Source: Microvirga calopogonii
GTDB lineage: Bacteria; Pseudomonadota; Alphaproteobacteria; Rhizobiales; Beijerinckiaceae
DNA length: 64,000 bases
NCBI RefSeq assembly: GCF_003347665.1
Contig: NZ_QDGA01000001.1
Location: forward strand, 434,655 to 498,654
Reading direction: 5' to 3'
Below are positions 26,629 to 35,304 of the stretch, piece after piece. Each line of letters opens with the position of its first letter. Position 1 is the stretch's first letter. The position numbers and the translations under genes were made by a program. Under the pieces are notes generated by a model. That model was not told where the DNA came from. It saw only the letters and a program-made list of their open reading frames with translations, and did no database searches.

Positions 26629-26900
26629 GATGTCGTTCCCTTCCGAGCCAGATTACGGCTCCACATTAGGCGAAGATCAAATGTCTGCATGGCATCAAAG
26701 TACGACTTTGATCGGGCCCGTACACGCCGGCGCCATGCTGCCTTGCCCCGAGTTGGGGAATAAGGTTCAGCAGACCCAAAGCACACCCCACAGAAGCCGC
26801 CGCAACAGAAACCAAGGCGTTGCGGCAGGGTCGTTGGGAGCAACAAGTCAATGCCGTCAGCTCACGGTAACTCAGCTCTGCTAACTCTCTCGCAGGATAG

Positions 26901-27125
26901 TCATGGTGTATCCGTAAAATCCCGGATCGCTTTGGTGTAGCCCGCCGGGTCCTGCAGCATATCGAAACGACTCACCTGCGGCATGATGAGCAGCTTGGCA
27001 TCTGGAATCGTGTTCGCCAAGTACTCGGTATGAGCGCGGGTGATCCCCTCGTCGTGATCTCCTAGAACAATAGCAGTCGGCACCCGGATGGCAGCCCGTT
27101 GCTCAAAGACTGAAGCTTGGTCCAT
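26901..27125 (-). pseudogene. Alpha/beta hydrolase C-terminal remnant
   Basis: A 74-residue frame matching only the C-terminal part of an alpha/beta hydrolase. VPTAIVLGDHDEGITRAHTEYLANTIPDAKL carries the acid-residue strand (D in GDHD). The following PQVSRFDMLQDPAGYTKAI stands where the catalytic histidine is normally found (VSHFGMLQDP-type), here with Arg-Phe. The nucleophile half is absent; 40 bases upstream is the end of the AapM-like gene. It looks like a truncated gene left after a deletion that may also have removed the transporter ATPase. Confidence 0.7.
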
Positions 27126-27165
27126 AGCTTCTTACGGCAACGTATCGTCATGATATCGAATCCCG

Positions 27166-28236
27166 TCAGCGACCATACGACAGCGCCCTCTCAAGCCATA
27201 GGCTATAGCGGGATGCGCTAAAGCAGAGAGCAAAATAAATGAGCGCGACGAAGACGAAAGCTTCGTCATAAAACCCGAGCCAGTTAGGATCGGTCGCAGA
27301 GGCTTTGGCAGCATTGAGCAGGTCGAAGATGCCGACGACTGCCACAAGCGATGTCGCCTGAAAGATACCGATCGCGAGAGTTACGAGAGCCGGAACGACC
27401 GAGCGGAGCGCTTGCGGCAGGATGACGAGGCGAACGGAAGCCCAGTAGCTCAATCCGAGCGAGCGCGCCGCCTCATATTGTCCTGCCGGCAGAGCCTGAA
27501 GACCTGCCCGGATGATCTCAGCAAGGTAGGCAGAGAAGAACAGGAGCATGGCGATCTGAACCCTCAGGAGCTTGTCGAGCGCTAGACCGTCCGGAAGCAT
27601 CATTGGAACGAGGAGTGTCGCTGCATAGAGGACAGCGATCATTGGCACCCCGCGCATCACTTCGATAAAGCCGATGCATAAGGACCTGACACCTCCCATG
27701 GACGAGCGCCGCCCCAAGGCAAGCAAGACCGCAATCGGAAAGGCGCCCGCGAAACTTACTGCCGACAGAAGAAGCGACAGGGGGAGCCCTCCCCATTGCG
27801 TTGCCGAAATCTGCTCTTCCGATCCAGCACCGCTCATCAGCAGAACAACAAGGCCGAGAACGATAGCCCAGAGCCATACCATGCGCCGGTGCCAGAAGCG
27901 CGGCGTCGCCGTGAGCACGAAGAGGAGCAGCATGAGAGTAAGCGCGAGGAACGGTCGCCAATGCTCGGACCTGGGGTAAAAGGCAAAGAAGATAAACTGG
28001 ATTTTCGCACCAATGAAAGCCCAGCATGCGCCACGGGCTTGGGCACATGTATCCTGAGTTCCAGACCAGGCAGCTTCCAGAATGGCCCAGCGTAGAAGTG
28101 GCGGCAGCGCCCACGCCAGAAAGGCCATGAACAAAAAGGTCAGAAGCGTGTTGCTCCAGGTTCCGAAGAGACCCACGCGCCATCGCCGGGACAGTGTTTT
28201 CAATGACGTGGGGCGAGACATGATGAGACCTGTCAT
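27166..28236 (-). CDS. aapM: General amino acid ABC transporter permease (AapM-like)
   Basis: A 356-residue permease of the HisM/GlnP family with a long N-terminal extension typical of AapM/BztC. An early hydrophobic helix (LLTFLFMAFLAWALPPLLRW) is followed by more helices and the transporter core. Its ATPase-contact loop is GQYEAARSLGLSYWASVRLVILPQALR. The ATG overlaps the AapQ stop (ATGA). In the Rhizobium aapJQMP operon the ATPase gene aapP should follow; here a hydrolase remnant does. Confidence 0.9.
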   Translation of the reverse strand: MTGLIMSRPTSLKTLSRRWRVGLFGTWSNTLLTFLFMAFLAWALPPLLRWAILEAAWSGTQDTCAQARGACWAFIGAKIQFIFFAFYPRSEHWRPFLALTLMLLLFVLTATPRFWHRRMVWLWAIVLGLVVLLMSGAGSEEQISATQWGGLPLSLLLSAVSFAGAFPIAVLLALGRRSSMGGVRSLCIGFIEVMRGVPMIAVLYAATLLVPMMLPDGLALDKLLRVQIAMLLFFSAYLAEIIRAGLQALPAGQYEAARSLGLSYWASVRLVILPQALRSVVPALVTLAIGIFQATSLVAVVGIFDLLNAAKASATDPNWLGFYDEAFVFVALIYFALCFSASRYSLWLERALSYGR

Positions 28237-29420
28237 TTCCCGAGCATTCCCCGAGCAGCGAGCCGCGCGTTGTGTTTATTCATAACGAACGAGACCGTCA
28301 GATTAAGTACGAGGTAGACGCCTACCAGAATGGTGATCGTCTCAAGTGCCTGCCCAGTCTGGTTTGCACTCGTGTTGACAATGCTGACGAGATCTGGAAA
28401 GCCGATGGCGACCGCGAGACTGGAGTTCTTAGTCAAGTCGAGATAGCTCGACGTGATGAGCGGCGTAATCACCCTCATCGCCTGCGGCAAGACGATGAGG
28501 CGCAGGATTCGGCTACGGGATAGGCCGAGCGCCTTACCGGCTTCCCATTGCCCTACGGAGACAGATTCGATTCCGCTACGGACAATTTCCGCAACGCCTG
28601 CCGACGTGTGAACGGTAAGGCCCAGGAGCAGCGCGGCGAACTCGGGCGAGAGTGACACACCACCGACGATATTGAACCCCTTCAGCTGCGGCGCTTCAAC
28701 GGCGATAGCACCCTCAGAGAGCACGAAGGCTAAGAGCAGGAAAAGGATCGAGAGAACGACGACCGGCTTAGCCAGGCGCAAAGATGAACCCCACGGTATC
28801 CTCGGACGGACAAGCAGATACAGTCCCGCAACTCCAACCCACGCGAGGGCGATAAGCCACAAAGCTGATGGTGCCTCAAGGTGAAGCGTCGGCAGGAATA
28901 CCCCGCGATTGCTCAGGAAAACTGTGTCAAGAGGTTGTAAGGCTTGGCGTGGCGGGGGCAACGCATGCGTTATGGCACTCCATAGAAAGAGCTGCAACAA
29001 CAGCGGCACGTTTCTCACGGCCTCTATATAGCCCTGGACGAAACCAGAAAGGAGCAGGTTTCCGGACAGTCGGGCAACTCCCAGCAGAAGACCAAGAATG
29101 GTGGCGAGAAAGCAGCCGAGGACGGAAACGGCAATGGTATTCAAGAGCCCCACCAGAAGGGCGCGGGCATAGACATCGCTTGCAGAGAACGGAATCAGCG
29201 CTTCCCCAATCTCGAAGTTCGCAGCGCGCCCCAGGAAATCGAATCCTGGCGAGAGCCCCAGATGGCGCATGGTCGCAAGCATGTTGAGGCCGAGCAGTAT
29301 CAACAGAGCGATGAGCCCACCGAACAGCCCCATCTGCAGCAGAGGATTTGGCCCCCACCAACGCCTGAGTGCTTGGAAAAAGCCGGGTCTCGGGAGACCC
29401 GGCAATGCTTGGGGCTTCAT
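28233..29420 (-). CDS. aapQ: General amino acid ABC transporter permease (AapQ-like)
   Basis: A 395-residue permease of the AapQ/BztB type. It has the long N-terminal half with LGLSPGFDFLGRAANFEIGEALIPF, which is highly characteristic. The core ends in the ATPase-contact loop GQWEAGKALGLSRSRILRLIVLPQAMR. The frame is open to a GTG at 29438, but the ATG at 29420 has AAGGA ten bases upstream and is preferred. It follows the binding-protein gene by 21 bases. Confidence 0.92.
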   Translation of the reverse strand: MKPQALPGLPRPGFFQALRRWWGPNPLLQMGLFGGLIALLILLGLNMLATMRHLGLSPGFDFLGRAANFEIGEALIPFSASDVYARALLVGLLNTIAVSVLGCFLATILGLLLGVARLSGNLLLSGFVQGYIEAVRNVPLLLQLFLWSAITHALPPPRQALQPLDTVFLSNRGVFLPTLHLEAPSALWLIALAWVGVAGLYLLVRPRIPWGSSLRLAKPVVVLSILFLLLAFVLSEGAIAVEAPQLKGFNIVGGVSLSPEFAALLLGLTVHTSAGVAEIVRSGIESVSVGQWEAGKALGLSRSRILRLIVLPQAMRVITPLITSSYLDLTKNSSLAVAIGFPDLVSIVNTSANQTGQALETITILVGVYLVLNLTVSFVMNKHNARLAARGMLGK

Positions 29421-29441
29421 AAAGGAAGCATCCTTCACCGA

Positions 29442-30485
29442 TTAACGGAACGGTGGCGCGTAGAGCAGGCCGCCCTGTGTCCAAGGCTGGTTATAGCCGC
29501 GCTCAAAGCCGACCTTCGTGTCCTTGCCCACGTTGCGTTCGAAGATCTCGCCGTAATTGCCGAGAGTTTTGACGATCGTGTAGGCGAACTTTGGATCGAG
29601 TTTGGTTGCCTGTGCGAGGCTCGGATCGATGCCGAGGAAACGCTTGATCGCCGGGTCTTCACTCTTGAGGAACGTATCAACATTGCTGCTGGTAATGCCG
29701 AGCTCTTCGGCCTGGATCAGGGCATAGACGGTCCAGTTCACGATCTCGAGCCAGCGGTCGTCACCCCAGCGAATGGCGGGAGCGAGCGGCTCCTTTGAGA
29801 TTCGCTCCGGGAGAAGAACGTAATCATCAGGGTTCTTCAGCTGCGTGCGCTTGATGCCCAGATCTGAAGCGTCCTGCGTGAGCACATCGCAACGGCCGGC
29901 TTCGAAGGCTTTAAGGAACTCATTCGTATCCTCAATGGTGACAGGCTTGAAGCTGATTTTGCTCTTGCGGAAGAAGTCTGCGATGTTGAGCTCACCCGTC
30001 GTTCCGGTCTGAACGCAGACAGTGGCGCCATCCAGCTCGCTGCCCTTGGTCACATTCAGCTTCTTCGGCACAAGAAGGCCCTGCCCGTCATAGAAGACGA
30101 CCGGCCCGAAATGAAAGCCGAGTTGGGTCGAGCGGGTGATCGTTTGCGTCACGCCTGATAGAAGTATGTCGAACTCGCCCGACTGAAGCGCCGGGAGGCG
30201 TTGCTGGGGTGACGAAGAGGTGAACTCGACTTTTTCGGGGTCATTGAACACAGCGATCGCGAGAGCGCGGCCGATATCGACGAAGAAACCTTGCCAGCGG
30301 CCGTTGCTGTCAGGTGCAAAGAATCCGGGCTGCGATCCCACGCCGACCTTGATCTTGCCGCGTTGCTGTATCTTGTCGAGAGTTTCGCCGGCATAGGCTA
30401 TTCCCGAAAGAAGAGTTGCTGAGGACAGCGCGAGTGCGGCTGCCACGATTGTCTTGCGAAGACTGTGTCTTCCGTTCTTGATCAT
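29442..30485 (-). CDS. aapJ: General amino acid ABC transporter substrate-binding protein (AapJ-like)
   Basis: A 347-residue periplasmic binding protein. The signal peptide (LRKTIVAAALALSSATLLSGIAYAGE) precedes TLDKIQQRGKIKVGVGSQPGFFAPDSNGRWQGFFVDIGRALA, the typical AapJ/BztA opening. C-terminal features VGKDTKVGFERGYNQPWTQGGLLYAPPFR are also AapJ-like. The frame is open to 30650, but the ATG at 30485 begins the signal sequence with a GGGGG box five bases before it. It is the first gene of a leftward operon, with a conserved palindrome about 275 bases upstream. Confidence 0.93.
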   Translation of the reverse strand: MIKNGRHSLRKTIVAAALALSSATLLSGIAYAGETLDKIQQRGKIKVGVGSQPGFFAPDSNGRWQGFFVDIGRALAIAVFNDPEKVEFTSSSPQQRLPALQSGEFDILLSGVTQTITRSTQLGFHFGPVVFYDGQGLLVPKKLNVTKGSELDGATVCVQTGTTGELNIADFFRKSKISFKPVTIEDTNEFLKAFEAGRCDVLTQDASDLGIKRTQLKNPDDYVLLPERISKEPLAPAIRWGDDRWLEIVNWTVYALIQAEELGITSSNVDTFLKSEDPAIKRFLGIDPSLAQATKLDPKFAYTIVKTLGNYGEIFERNVGKDTKVGFERGYNQPWTQGGLLYAPPFR

Positions 30486-30747
30486 GATGACCCCCGAGTT
30501 CGTTACGTTCCAGGCCTTACTTCCACTCTCGCTTAGGGTTCTCGCTTTGCTGATCGAAGCCGCGGCTTTGCCGGGTGACTTGGATCCAGGCCTGGACACT
30601 TCAGTTGAAGTTCGCTCTGAAAGAATCCATGCAGCAGCGAAGCTCGACACCTAAGTCCGCGAGATACCAGGCCGCGTATTCACCGTGGCCTTTGGTTCAG
30701 AAGAAGCATCAGCAGACCTTCAGAAGGTGTCCGATTGCACACTCAAG

Positions 30748-30776
30748 GTCAACGAGAATGTTCTTTTTAAAGAACG
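30748..30776 (-). promoter_or_regulatory. Conserved palindrome and -35 box upstream of the Aap-like operon
   Basis: GTTCTTT-TT-AAAGAAC (30760-30775) is a perfect 7-bp inverted repeat. Read leftward, GAACATTCTCGTTGACC follows, so a TTGACC -35 box (30747-30752) lies 7 bp beyond the palindrome. The whole block recurs at 44443-44470 with one T fewer in the spacer. An AAGAGAAAGAA stretch also occurs on the far side of both (30814-30824). The rest of 30486-31132 shows no gene. Confidence 0.75.
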
Positions 30777-31132
30777 GCAACTAGGAGAATTCTCTTCTTC
30801 CGGCAGTCTTCTAAAGAGAAAGAAGTGCAATTATGGATCAAAACTGTCCTCAGATGCTGGCAGCGCCCATGACTAATCGACCGGTCGAAGCGAATATCGG
30901 CCCATATCGTTCTAAATGACGAACAAAGATGTGGCCCGTGACCAAATCGGATCCCCGCCGATGCGCGGGATATTAGCCAGGCGGGAGCTTGGCCAACCAT
31001 GATGAATGGTGGAACTCTGCCGGCGTCGCGGTGCTCACGCCGAAGGAAGCGCTATGCGTCTCCAAAGCGTTTCCAACGTCTTGGACATTGCAGAGGGCCG
31101 CACTCAAGTAACGACCCTCCGTGGGTGTCCGG

Positions 31133-32179
31133 TCAGGCAATCGCGCTTTGCGCTTCCGGAGGCAGGAGGTCGGCATGATGGCGACGCGCGACATCAGGGT
31201 GAGACCGTAAGCGGCTCTTGAGGTGATTTAGGCCCACCTCCCGGAAGATCGGGTTCAATGGGTCGACCGTGACGCCTCGTTCGGCCCGCTTCAACTCCTC
31301 CGGCAGGTCGATGACCGGGATCGTCGCGTCGTAACGAGCTCCCAGGAAGAAAGCGACTGAATAGCGCTCGGTTCCGCGCGGCGGTGTCACCACATCGTGC
31401 ACGTCGGCCCGAACAAAACCATTGGTCGCAAGCTCCAGGAGCTCACCTGTATTGATCACAAACGTGCCAGGAACCGGAGGTGCGTCAATCCATGCGCCCT
31501 CCTCGGTGCGCACTCTGAGGCCAGCTGCTGTGTCCTGGAGAAGGACTGTCACGAAGCCACCGTCCTTGTGAGCCCCAACCCCTTGGTCACTGTCGGTAGA
31601 GTCACGCCCTGGGTAGCGGATGATCTTCAGGAGCTGCGTGGGCTGGGGCTCATAAATCGGTGCAAAAACGTTCTCCGGCTGATCCAGCGCGACGGCAATC
31701 GCCTTCAGTACATCGATGCCGACGCGGGTGACCTCCGCCTGATAGGTGAGGAGAACCGGCTTCAGTTCTGGTAAGGCCTCAGGCCACTGGTTGGGACCGT
31801 AAAGGCGCTTCCAGGGAGGCGTATCCGACTTGATGGGCTGGGCCTCACCTTCCGTATTGATGTCGAGCTGCTCGCGCCAATCCTGTTCGCCGCGCGTCCG
31901 CTCGTATCCGGCACGGTTATAGCCGCGGAAATGCGGTGACTTCACCATCTCGATTGAGAGTTTGTCCTCTTCCGGCAACGCGAAGAAGCGCTTCGAATAT
32001 GCCAGCACTTCCTCGATCAGCGTTTGCGGCACGCCATGCCCGGTCAGATAAAAAAATCCATGGTCATGGAGAATGGCTCTCAGGTCTTTGATAAAGCTGG
32101 CACGCTCAGCTGCGCCAGCGTAAAACCGGGATAGGTCGATTGTGGGCAGGTGCGCTGACGTTGTTTGGCTCGTCATCAT
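31133..32179 (-). CDS. 2-oxoglutarate/Fe(II)-dependent dioxygenase, isopenicillin-N-synthase-like
   Basis: A 348-residue enzyme. The N-terminal DIOX_N domain contains FIKDLRAILHDHGFFYLTGHGVP. The double-stranded beta-helix carries H-x-D in GVGAHKDGGFVTVLLQD, the distal histidine in RADVHDVVTPP, and the 2-oxoglutarate-binding R-x-S in ERYSVAFFLGA. All catalytic residues are present. It is the last gene of the long leftward accessory run and follows a MetC-like gene. Such enzymes hydroxylate small molecules and can release sulfite or aldehydes; the substrate here is unknown. ATG ATG gives two adjacent starts. Confidence 0.92.
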   Translation of the reverse strand: MMTSQTTSAHLPTIDLSRFYAGAAERASFIKDLRAILHDHGFFYLTGHGVPQTLIEEVLAYSKRFFALPEEDKLSIEMVKSPHFRGYNRAGYERTRGEQDWREQLDINTEGEAQPIKSDTPPWKRLYGPNQWPEALPELKPVLLTYQAEVTRVGIDVLKAIAVALDQPENVFAPIYEPQPTQLLKIIRYPGRDSTDSDQGVGAHKDGGFVTVLLQDTAAGLRVRTEEGAWIDAPPVPGTFVINTGELLELATNGFVRADVHDVVTPPRGTERYSVAFFLGARYDATIPVIDLPEELKRAERGVTVDPLNPIFREVGLNHLKSRLRSHPDVARRHHADLLPPEAQSAIA

Positions 32180-32278
32180 TAAGTCTCGCTACAGGTGGTC
32201 AACAGGTTGAAATGCTCTCTTCGGGCTGTCAGTGGGGCCAATGTCCCACGGAGATACGAGGTTTGATGTCGCCTGCGT

Positions 32279-33484
32279 TCAAAACCAACCGCGCGCGGCA
32301 TCGAATGCCCTCGCGAGGTCTGACTTTAGGTCGGCGACGTCCTCAAGCCCGATCTGGAGCCGGATGACCGGCCCGTCGCCCGGCGCACGCAGGATCCGGC
32401 GTTCGCCCAAATCGACTTGGAGCGCCAAGCTCTGAAAACCGCCCCATGAATACCCGAGCCCGAACAGCGACAGGCCGTTCAGGAAGGCCTGCGCCTTAGC
32501 TCTGAAGCTCTGCTCTCGCGAAACAGCCAAGACAAAGGAGAAGACACCGCTTGCACCTTTGAAGTCGCGTTTCCAGATGTGGTGGCCCGGAAAGCTCGGC
32601 AGAGCCGGATGGAGAACGCGAGCGACGTCGTTACGTGACTCCAACCATTCTGCAATGGCAAGAGCACTCGCCTGATGGCGCTCAAGGCGCACTCCCATTG
32701 TCCGCAGACCACGGAGAACCTGATAAGCATCGTCCGCAGCGCCGCAAATACCAAGCTCTCCATGTGCCTGCTGCAATTGATCCCAGTGCTTGGCATTGGC
32801 TGAAGCGGTTCCCATCAAGATGTCGGCGTGACCTGCAGGATATTTGGTTGACGCTTGAATGGATACATCCACGCCAAAATCGAGCGGTCGGAAGTTGATC
32901 GGGGTGGCCCAGGTGTTGTCCATCGTCACGACGGCACCGCGCCTGTGAGCGACAGCCGCGATTGCAGGGATATCTTGCATCTCGAACGTATTCGATCCCG
33001 GTGCTTCAGTATGCACCAGTTTGGTATTCGGCTTGAACAGCGTCTCAATCGCAGCGCCGAGGGATGGATCGTAGTACTCGACCTCGACACCGAACCGGGT
33101 CAGCATCGTATCGCAAAAGTGCCGGACGTTGCCATAAACCGAATCGACGATCAAAGCGTGATCGCCGGCCGAGAGGTAGGCCAGAAAGGTCACAGTGACA
33201 GCCGCAAGGCCGGAAGGAAGGATGATCGTGCCCGCCGCTCCTTCGAGCTCATTCATGGCCTCGCAGAGAGCATCGGTTGTTGGTGTGCCGCGTGTTCCAT
33301 ACGTGTATTTCTGTCCGTGAGTTTCCATCGTGTGGGCATCGGGGAACAGGACCGTTGAGGCGCGCACTGTCGGCGGGTTAATGAAGCCGTGATAATCAAA
33401 GGGACTGTACCCGGCCCGAATGAGCTGCGTGTTCGGACCGACCCCTATCGAATGGTCGTCTTTCACGTTCATCTGTTTTGCCAT
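32279..33484 (-). CDS. metC: PLP-dependent cystathionine beta-lyase-like enzyme
   Basis: A 401-residue Cys/Met-metabolism PLP enzyme. YTYGTRGTPTTDALCEAMNELEGA, LPSGLAAVTVTFLAYLSAGDHAL, DNTWATPINFRPLDFGVDVSIQASTKYPAGHADILMG (PLP lysine in STKY) and GLGYSWGGFQSLAL are MetC-type. It cleaves C-S bonds of cystathionine or other S-substituted cysteines, giving pyruvate, ammonia and a thiol. In this cluster a broad cysteine-S-conjugate beta-lyase role is likely (inference). It starts 39 bases after the isomerase gene. Confidence 0.9.
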   Translation of the reverse strand: MAKQMNVKDDHSIGVGPNTQLIRAGYSPFDYHGFINPPTVRASTVLFPDAHTMETHGQKYTYGTRGTPTTDALCEAMNELEGAAGTIILPSGLAAVTVTFLAYLSAGDHALIVDSVYGNVRHFCDTMLTRFGVEVEYYDPSLGAAIETLFKPNTKLVHTEAPGSNTFEMQDIPAIAAVAHRRGAVVTMDNTWATPINFRPLDFGVDVSIQASTKYPAGHADILMGTASANAKHWDQLQQAHGELGICGAADDAYQVLRGLRTMGVRLERHQASALAIAEWLESRNDVARVLHPALPSFPGHHIWKRDFKGASGVFSFVLAVSREQSFRAKAQAFLNGLSLFGLGYSWGGFQSLALQVDLGERRILRAPGDGPVIRLQIGLEDVADLKSDLARAFDAARGWF

Positions 33485-33523
33485 GCCGTGTTTCTCTGGA
33501 AGAATGAACGAGCCGAAGCACCA

Positions 33524-34120
33524 CTACAGCGGGTTCCCGGAAAGGTGGCGCTCCAGGAAGGGAAGGTTGTCCTGCCCCCAATAGATCTCACCATCATAGC
33601 CGTAGGTTGGAAAACCGAAAACGCCGGCTTGAATGGCGTGAGCGCGGTCGGAGGCCCATTTTGCCCTCACATCCTCGTCCTGCTCGCGCCTCAGTAGCTC
33701 AGCGCCGTCGAGGCCGAGAGTATCGGCTATCCTGCGGCGAACCTCCGGCAGACCAATGTCTTCTCCGCGCGTCCAGAAGGCTTCTTGCAACCCACGCGTC
33801 AGGGTGACCCAGTCGCCCCCGGCCAGAAGAGTTGCGACTACCGAAAGCGAGGCAGGTGTCGGATCCGAAAGCGCAGGTCTGTTATCCAGGAGAAGCGCCT
33901 TCTCACGTACCTTGGCCCAGCGTGCCAAATCGCGTACTCCGTACGCTCGGCGCACTTCAGGACGGTTGCGCGAAAAGATGCCACCGTTTTCTTCGACAAC
34001 AGTGGTTAAATGGGGATTGATTTCCAACTCATACCTGTGTGCCAGGTCGAGAAAGGCGTCAAAGCCGATGTAGGACCACGGGGAGCCGATTGAGAAGAAA
34101 TATTCTACGACTTTCGTCAC
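33524..34120 (-). CDS. DsbA-like 2-hydroxychromene-2-carboxylate isomerase family protein
   Basis: A 198-residue thioredoxin-fold protein of the NahD/GST-kappa family. The N-terminus KVVEYFFSIGSPWSYIGF has the catalytic serine in S-P-W-S-Y. The helical insert follows, and GVFGFPTYGYDGEIYWGQDNLPFLERHL at the end is typical (family pattern: GVFG-x-P). The start is GTG, with AGAAGG seven bases upstream. Family members use glutathione to isomerise or conjugate aromatic or thiol substrates. The neighbours suggest work on a sulfur-linked compound rather than naphthalene; this is inference. Confidence 0.88.
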   Translation of the reverse strand: MTKVVEYFFSIGSPWSYIGFDAFLDLAHRYELEINPHLTTVVEENGGIFSRNRPEVRRAYGVRDLARWAKVREKALLLDNRPALSDPTPASLSVVATLLAGGDWVTLTRGLQEAFWTRGEDIGLPEVRRRIADTLGLDGAELLRREQDEDVRAKWASDRAHAIQAGVFGFPTYGYDGEIYWGQDNLPFLERHLSGNPL

Positions 34121-34247
34121 TGGTAGACCTTCTGTTTAGGAATGGGCGCCCAAATCCAGCTGTGGTTCGTCGCCGATATGATTGTTGATGCGGCCACATG
34201 TTCCTGCCGTGGGGGTTGCAGACGATGGTCAAATGTCCTTGCCCGCT

Positions 34248-35285
34248 TCACACGACCGTTTCGATGGCAGGGAGCGCGCGCCATCCGAGTTCCGGTGCGA
34301 TCCGAGCCACGAAGTCAGACAGGACCTGCCGGTACTCGTCCTCACCAAACTCGTAAGGGAGCTCGAGGCGAAACTCACTGACATGCGGCAGGATGGGATC
34401 CTTGAAAAGTTGCTCAAGGATCTCATCAGACGTCCCGACCAGATCGCGCGCGAATAGAGTTCGCCGTTCTCCTTGTGGCGAGAGAGTGCGTTCATAGCGG
34501 CTGGCCGCGTATTCCGCATAGCGTTTCCGGGAAATTCGACCCGCACTGTCAGTGGGGACGATGACACGACCAAGCGCGATGCGCCGCGCCCCACCCGATG
34601 CCCGCCGGAAGGTTTCGATCAGACGCGACTGCGCAATGAAGAAGTCATCGGTCCCCTCACCGCTGATCACATTGCCGGTCAGGAGATTGAGACCGTTGCG
34701 TCCAGCCCATTCCGCAGAGTACTGGGAGCCGCCGCCGTACCAAATTCGGTCAATCAGCCCCCTTGCGTGTGGCTGCAACCGCGGGCGCTGCAGCCCAAAC
34801 GGTGTCTTGATGCGTGTTCCTTCATCGCCGAGGCGCTCACCCCGGAGATTGTCGAGGAAGCGCACGACCCTGCCATGGGAAAAGTCATAGGCTTCCCATT
34901 CACCATCAAAGACGAGGGGTGCCATCAGATCGGCATGCGGCGGCCGCCCGGCACTGATGCCTACGTTCAAGCGTCCACGAGACAGGACATCGACGGTGGA
35001 TAGGTCTTCGGCCAGCCTGAAGGGGCTTTCATAGCCGATCGGAATGACTGCGCTCCCGAGCTGGATGCGGGATGTGCGCTGTGTCGCGGCCGCGAGGAAC
35101 GCGCTCGCGGACGAGATCCCAGGCTCCAGATGCCGTTGGCGAACCCAAGCGCTGTCGAAGCCCAAACGCTCGCCATATTCAAGAAGCTGGAGCGTCTGCT
35201 CCAGCCCGTGTAGAGGATCATCGTCCGGGTAGTTGCCCGGGGTAAGAAAACCGATATGGCTGATCGAGGCGGAACGGATGCTCAT
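34248..35285 (-). CDS. Luciferase-like (LLM) flavin-dependent monooxygenase
   Basis: A 345-residue TIM-barrel monooxygenase. Typical segments are GLEQTLQLLEYGERLGFDSAWVRQRHLEPG, IQLGSAVIPIGYESPFRLAEDLSTVDVLSRGRLNVGISAG and WYGGGSQYSAEWAGRNGLNLLTGN. It requires reduced FMN, probably from the reductase encoded at 43224-43823. GAAGAG precedes the ATG. It starts 20 bases after the stop of the upstream binding-protein gene and belongs to the same leftward run. Its substrate cannot be read from sequence. Confidence 0.92.
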   Translation of the reverse strand: MSIRSASISHIGFLTPGNYPDDDPLHGLEQTLQLLEYGERLGFDSAWVRQRHLEPGISSASAFLAAATQRTSRIQLGSAVIPIGYESPFRLAEDLSTVDVLSRGRLNVGISAGRPPHADLMAPLVFDGEWEAYDFSHGRVVRFLDNLRGERLGDEGTRIKTPFGLQRPRLQPHARGLIDRIWYGGGSQYSAEWAGRNGLNLLTGNVISGEGTDDFFIAQSRLIETFRRASGGARRIALGRVIVPTDSAGRISRKRYAEYAASRYERTLSPQGERRTLFARDLVGTSDEILEQLFKDPILPHVSEFRLELPYEFGEDEYRQVLSDFVARIAPELGWRALPAIETVV

Positions 35286-35304
35286 GCTGCTCTTCGTCCG
35301 ACGA

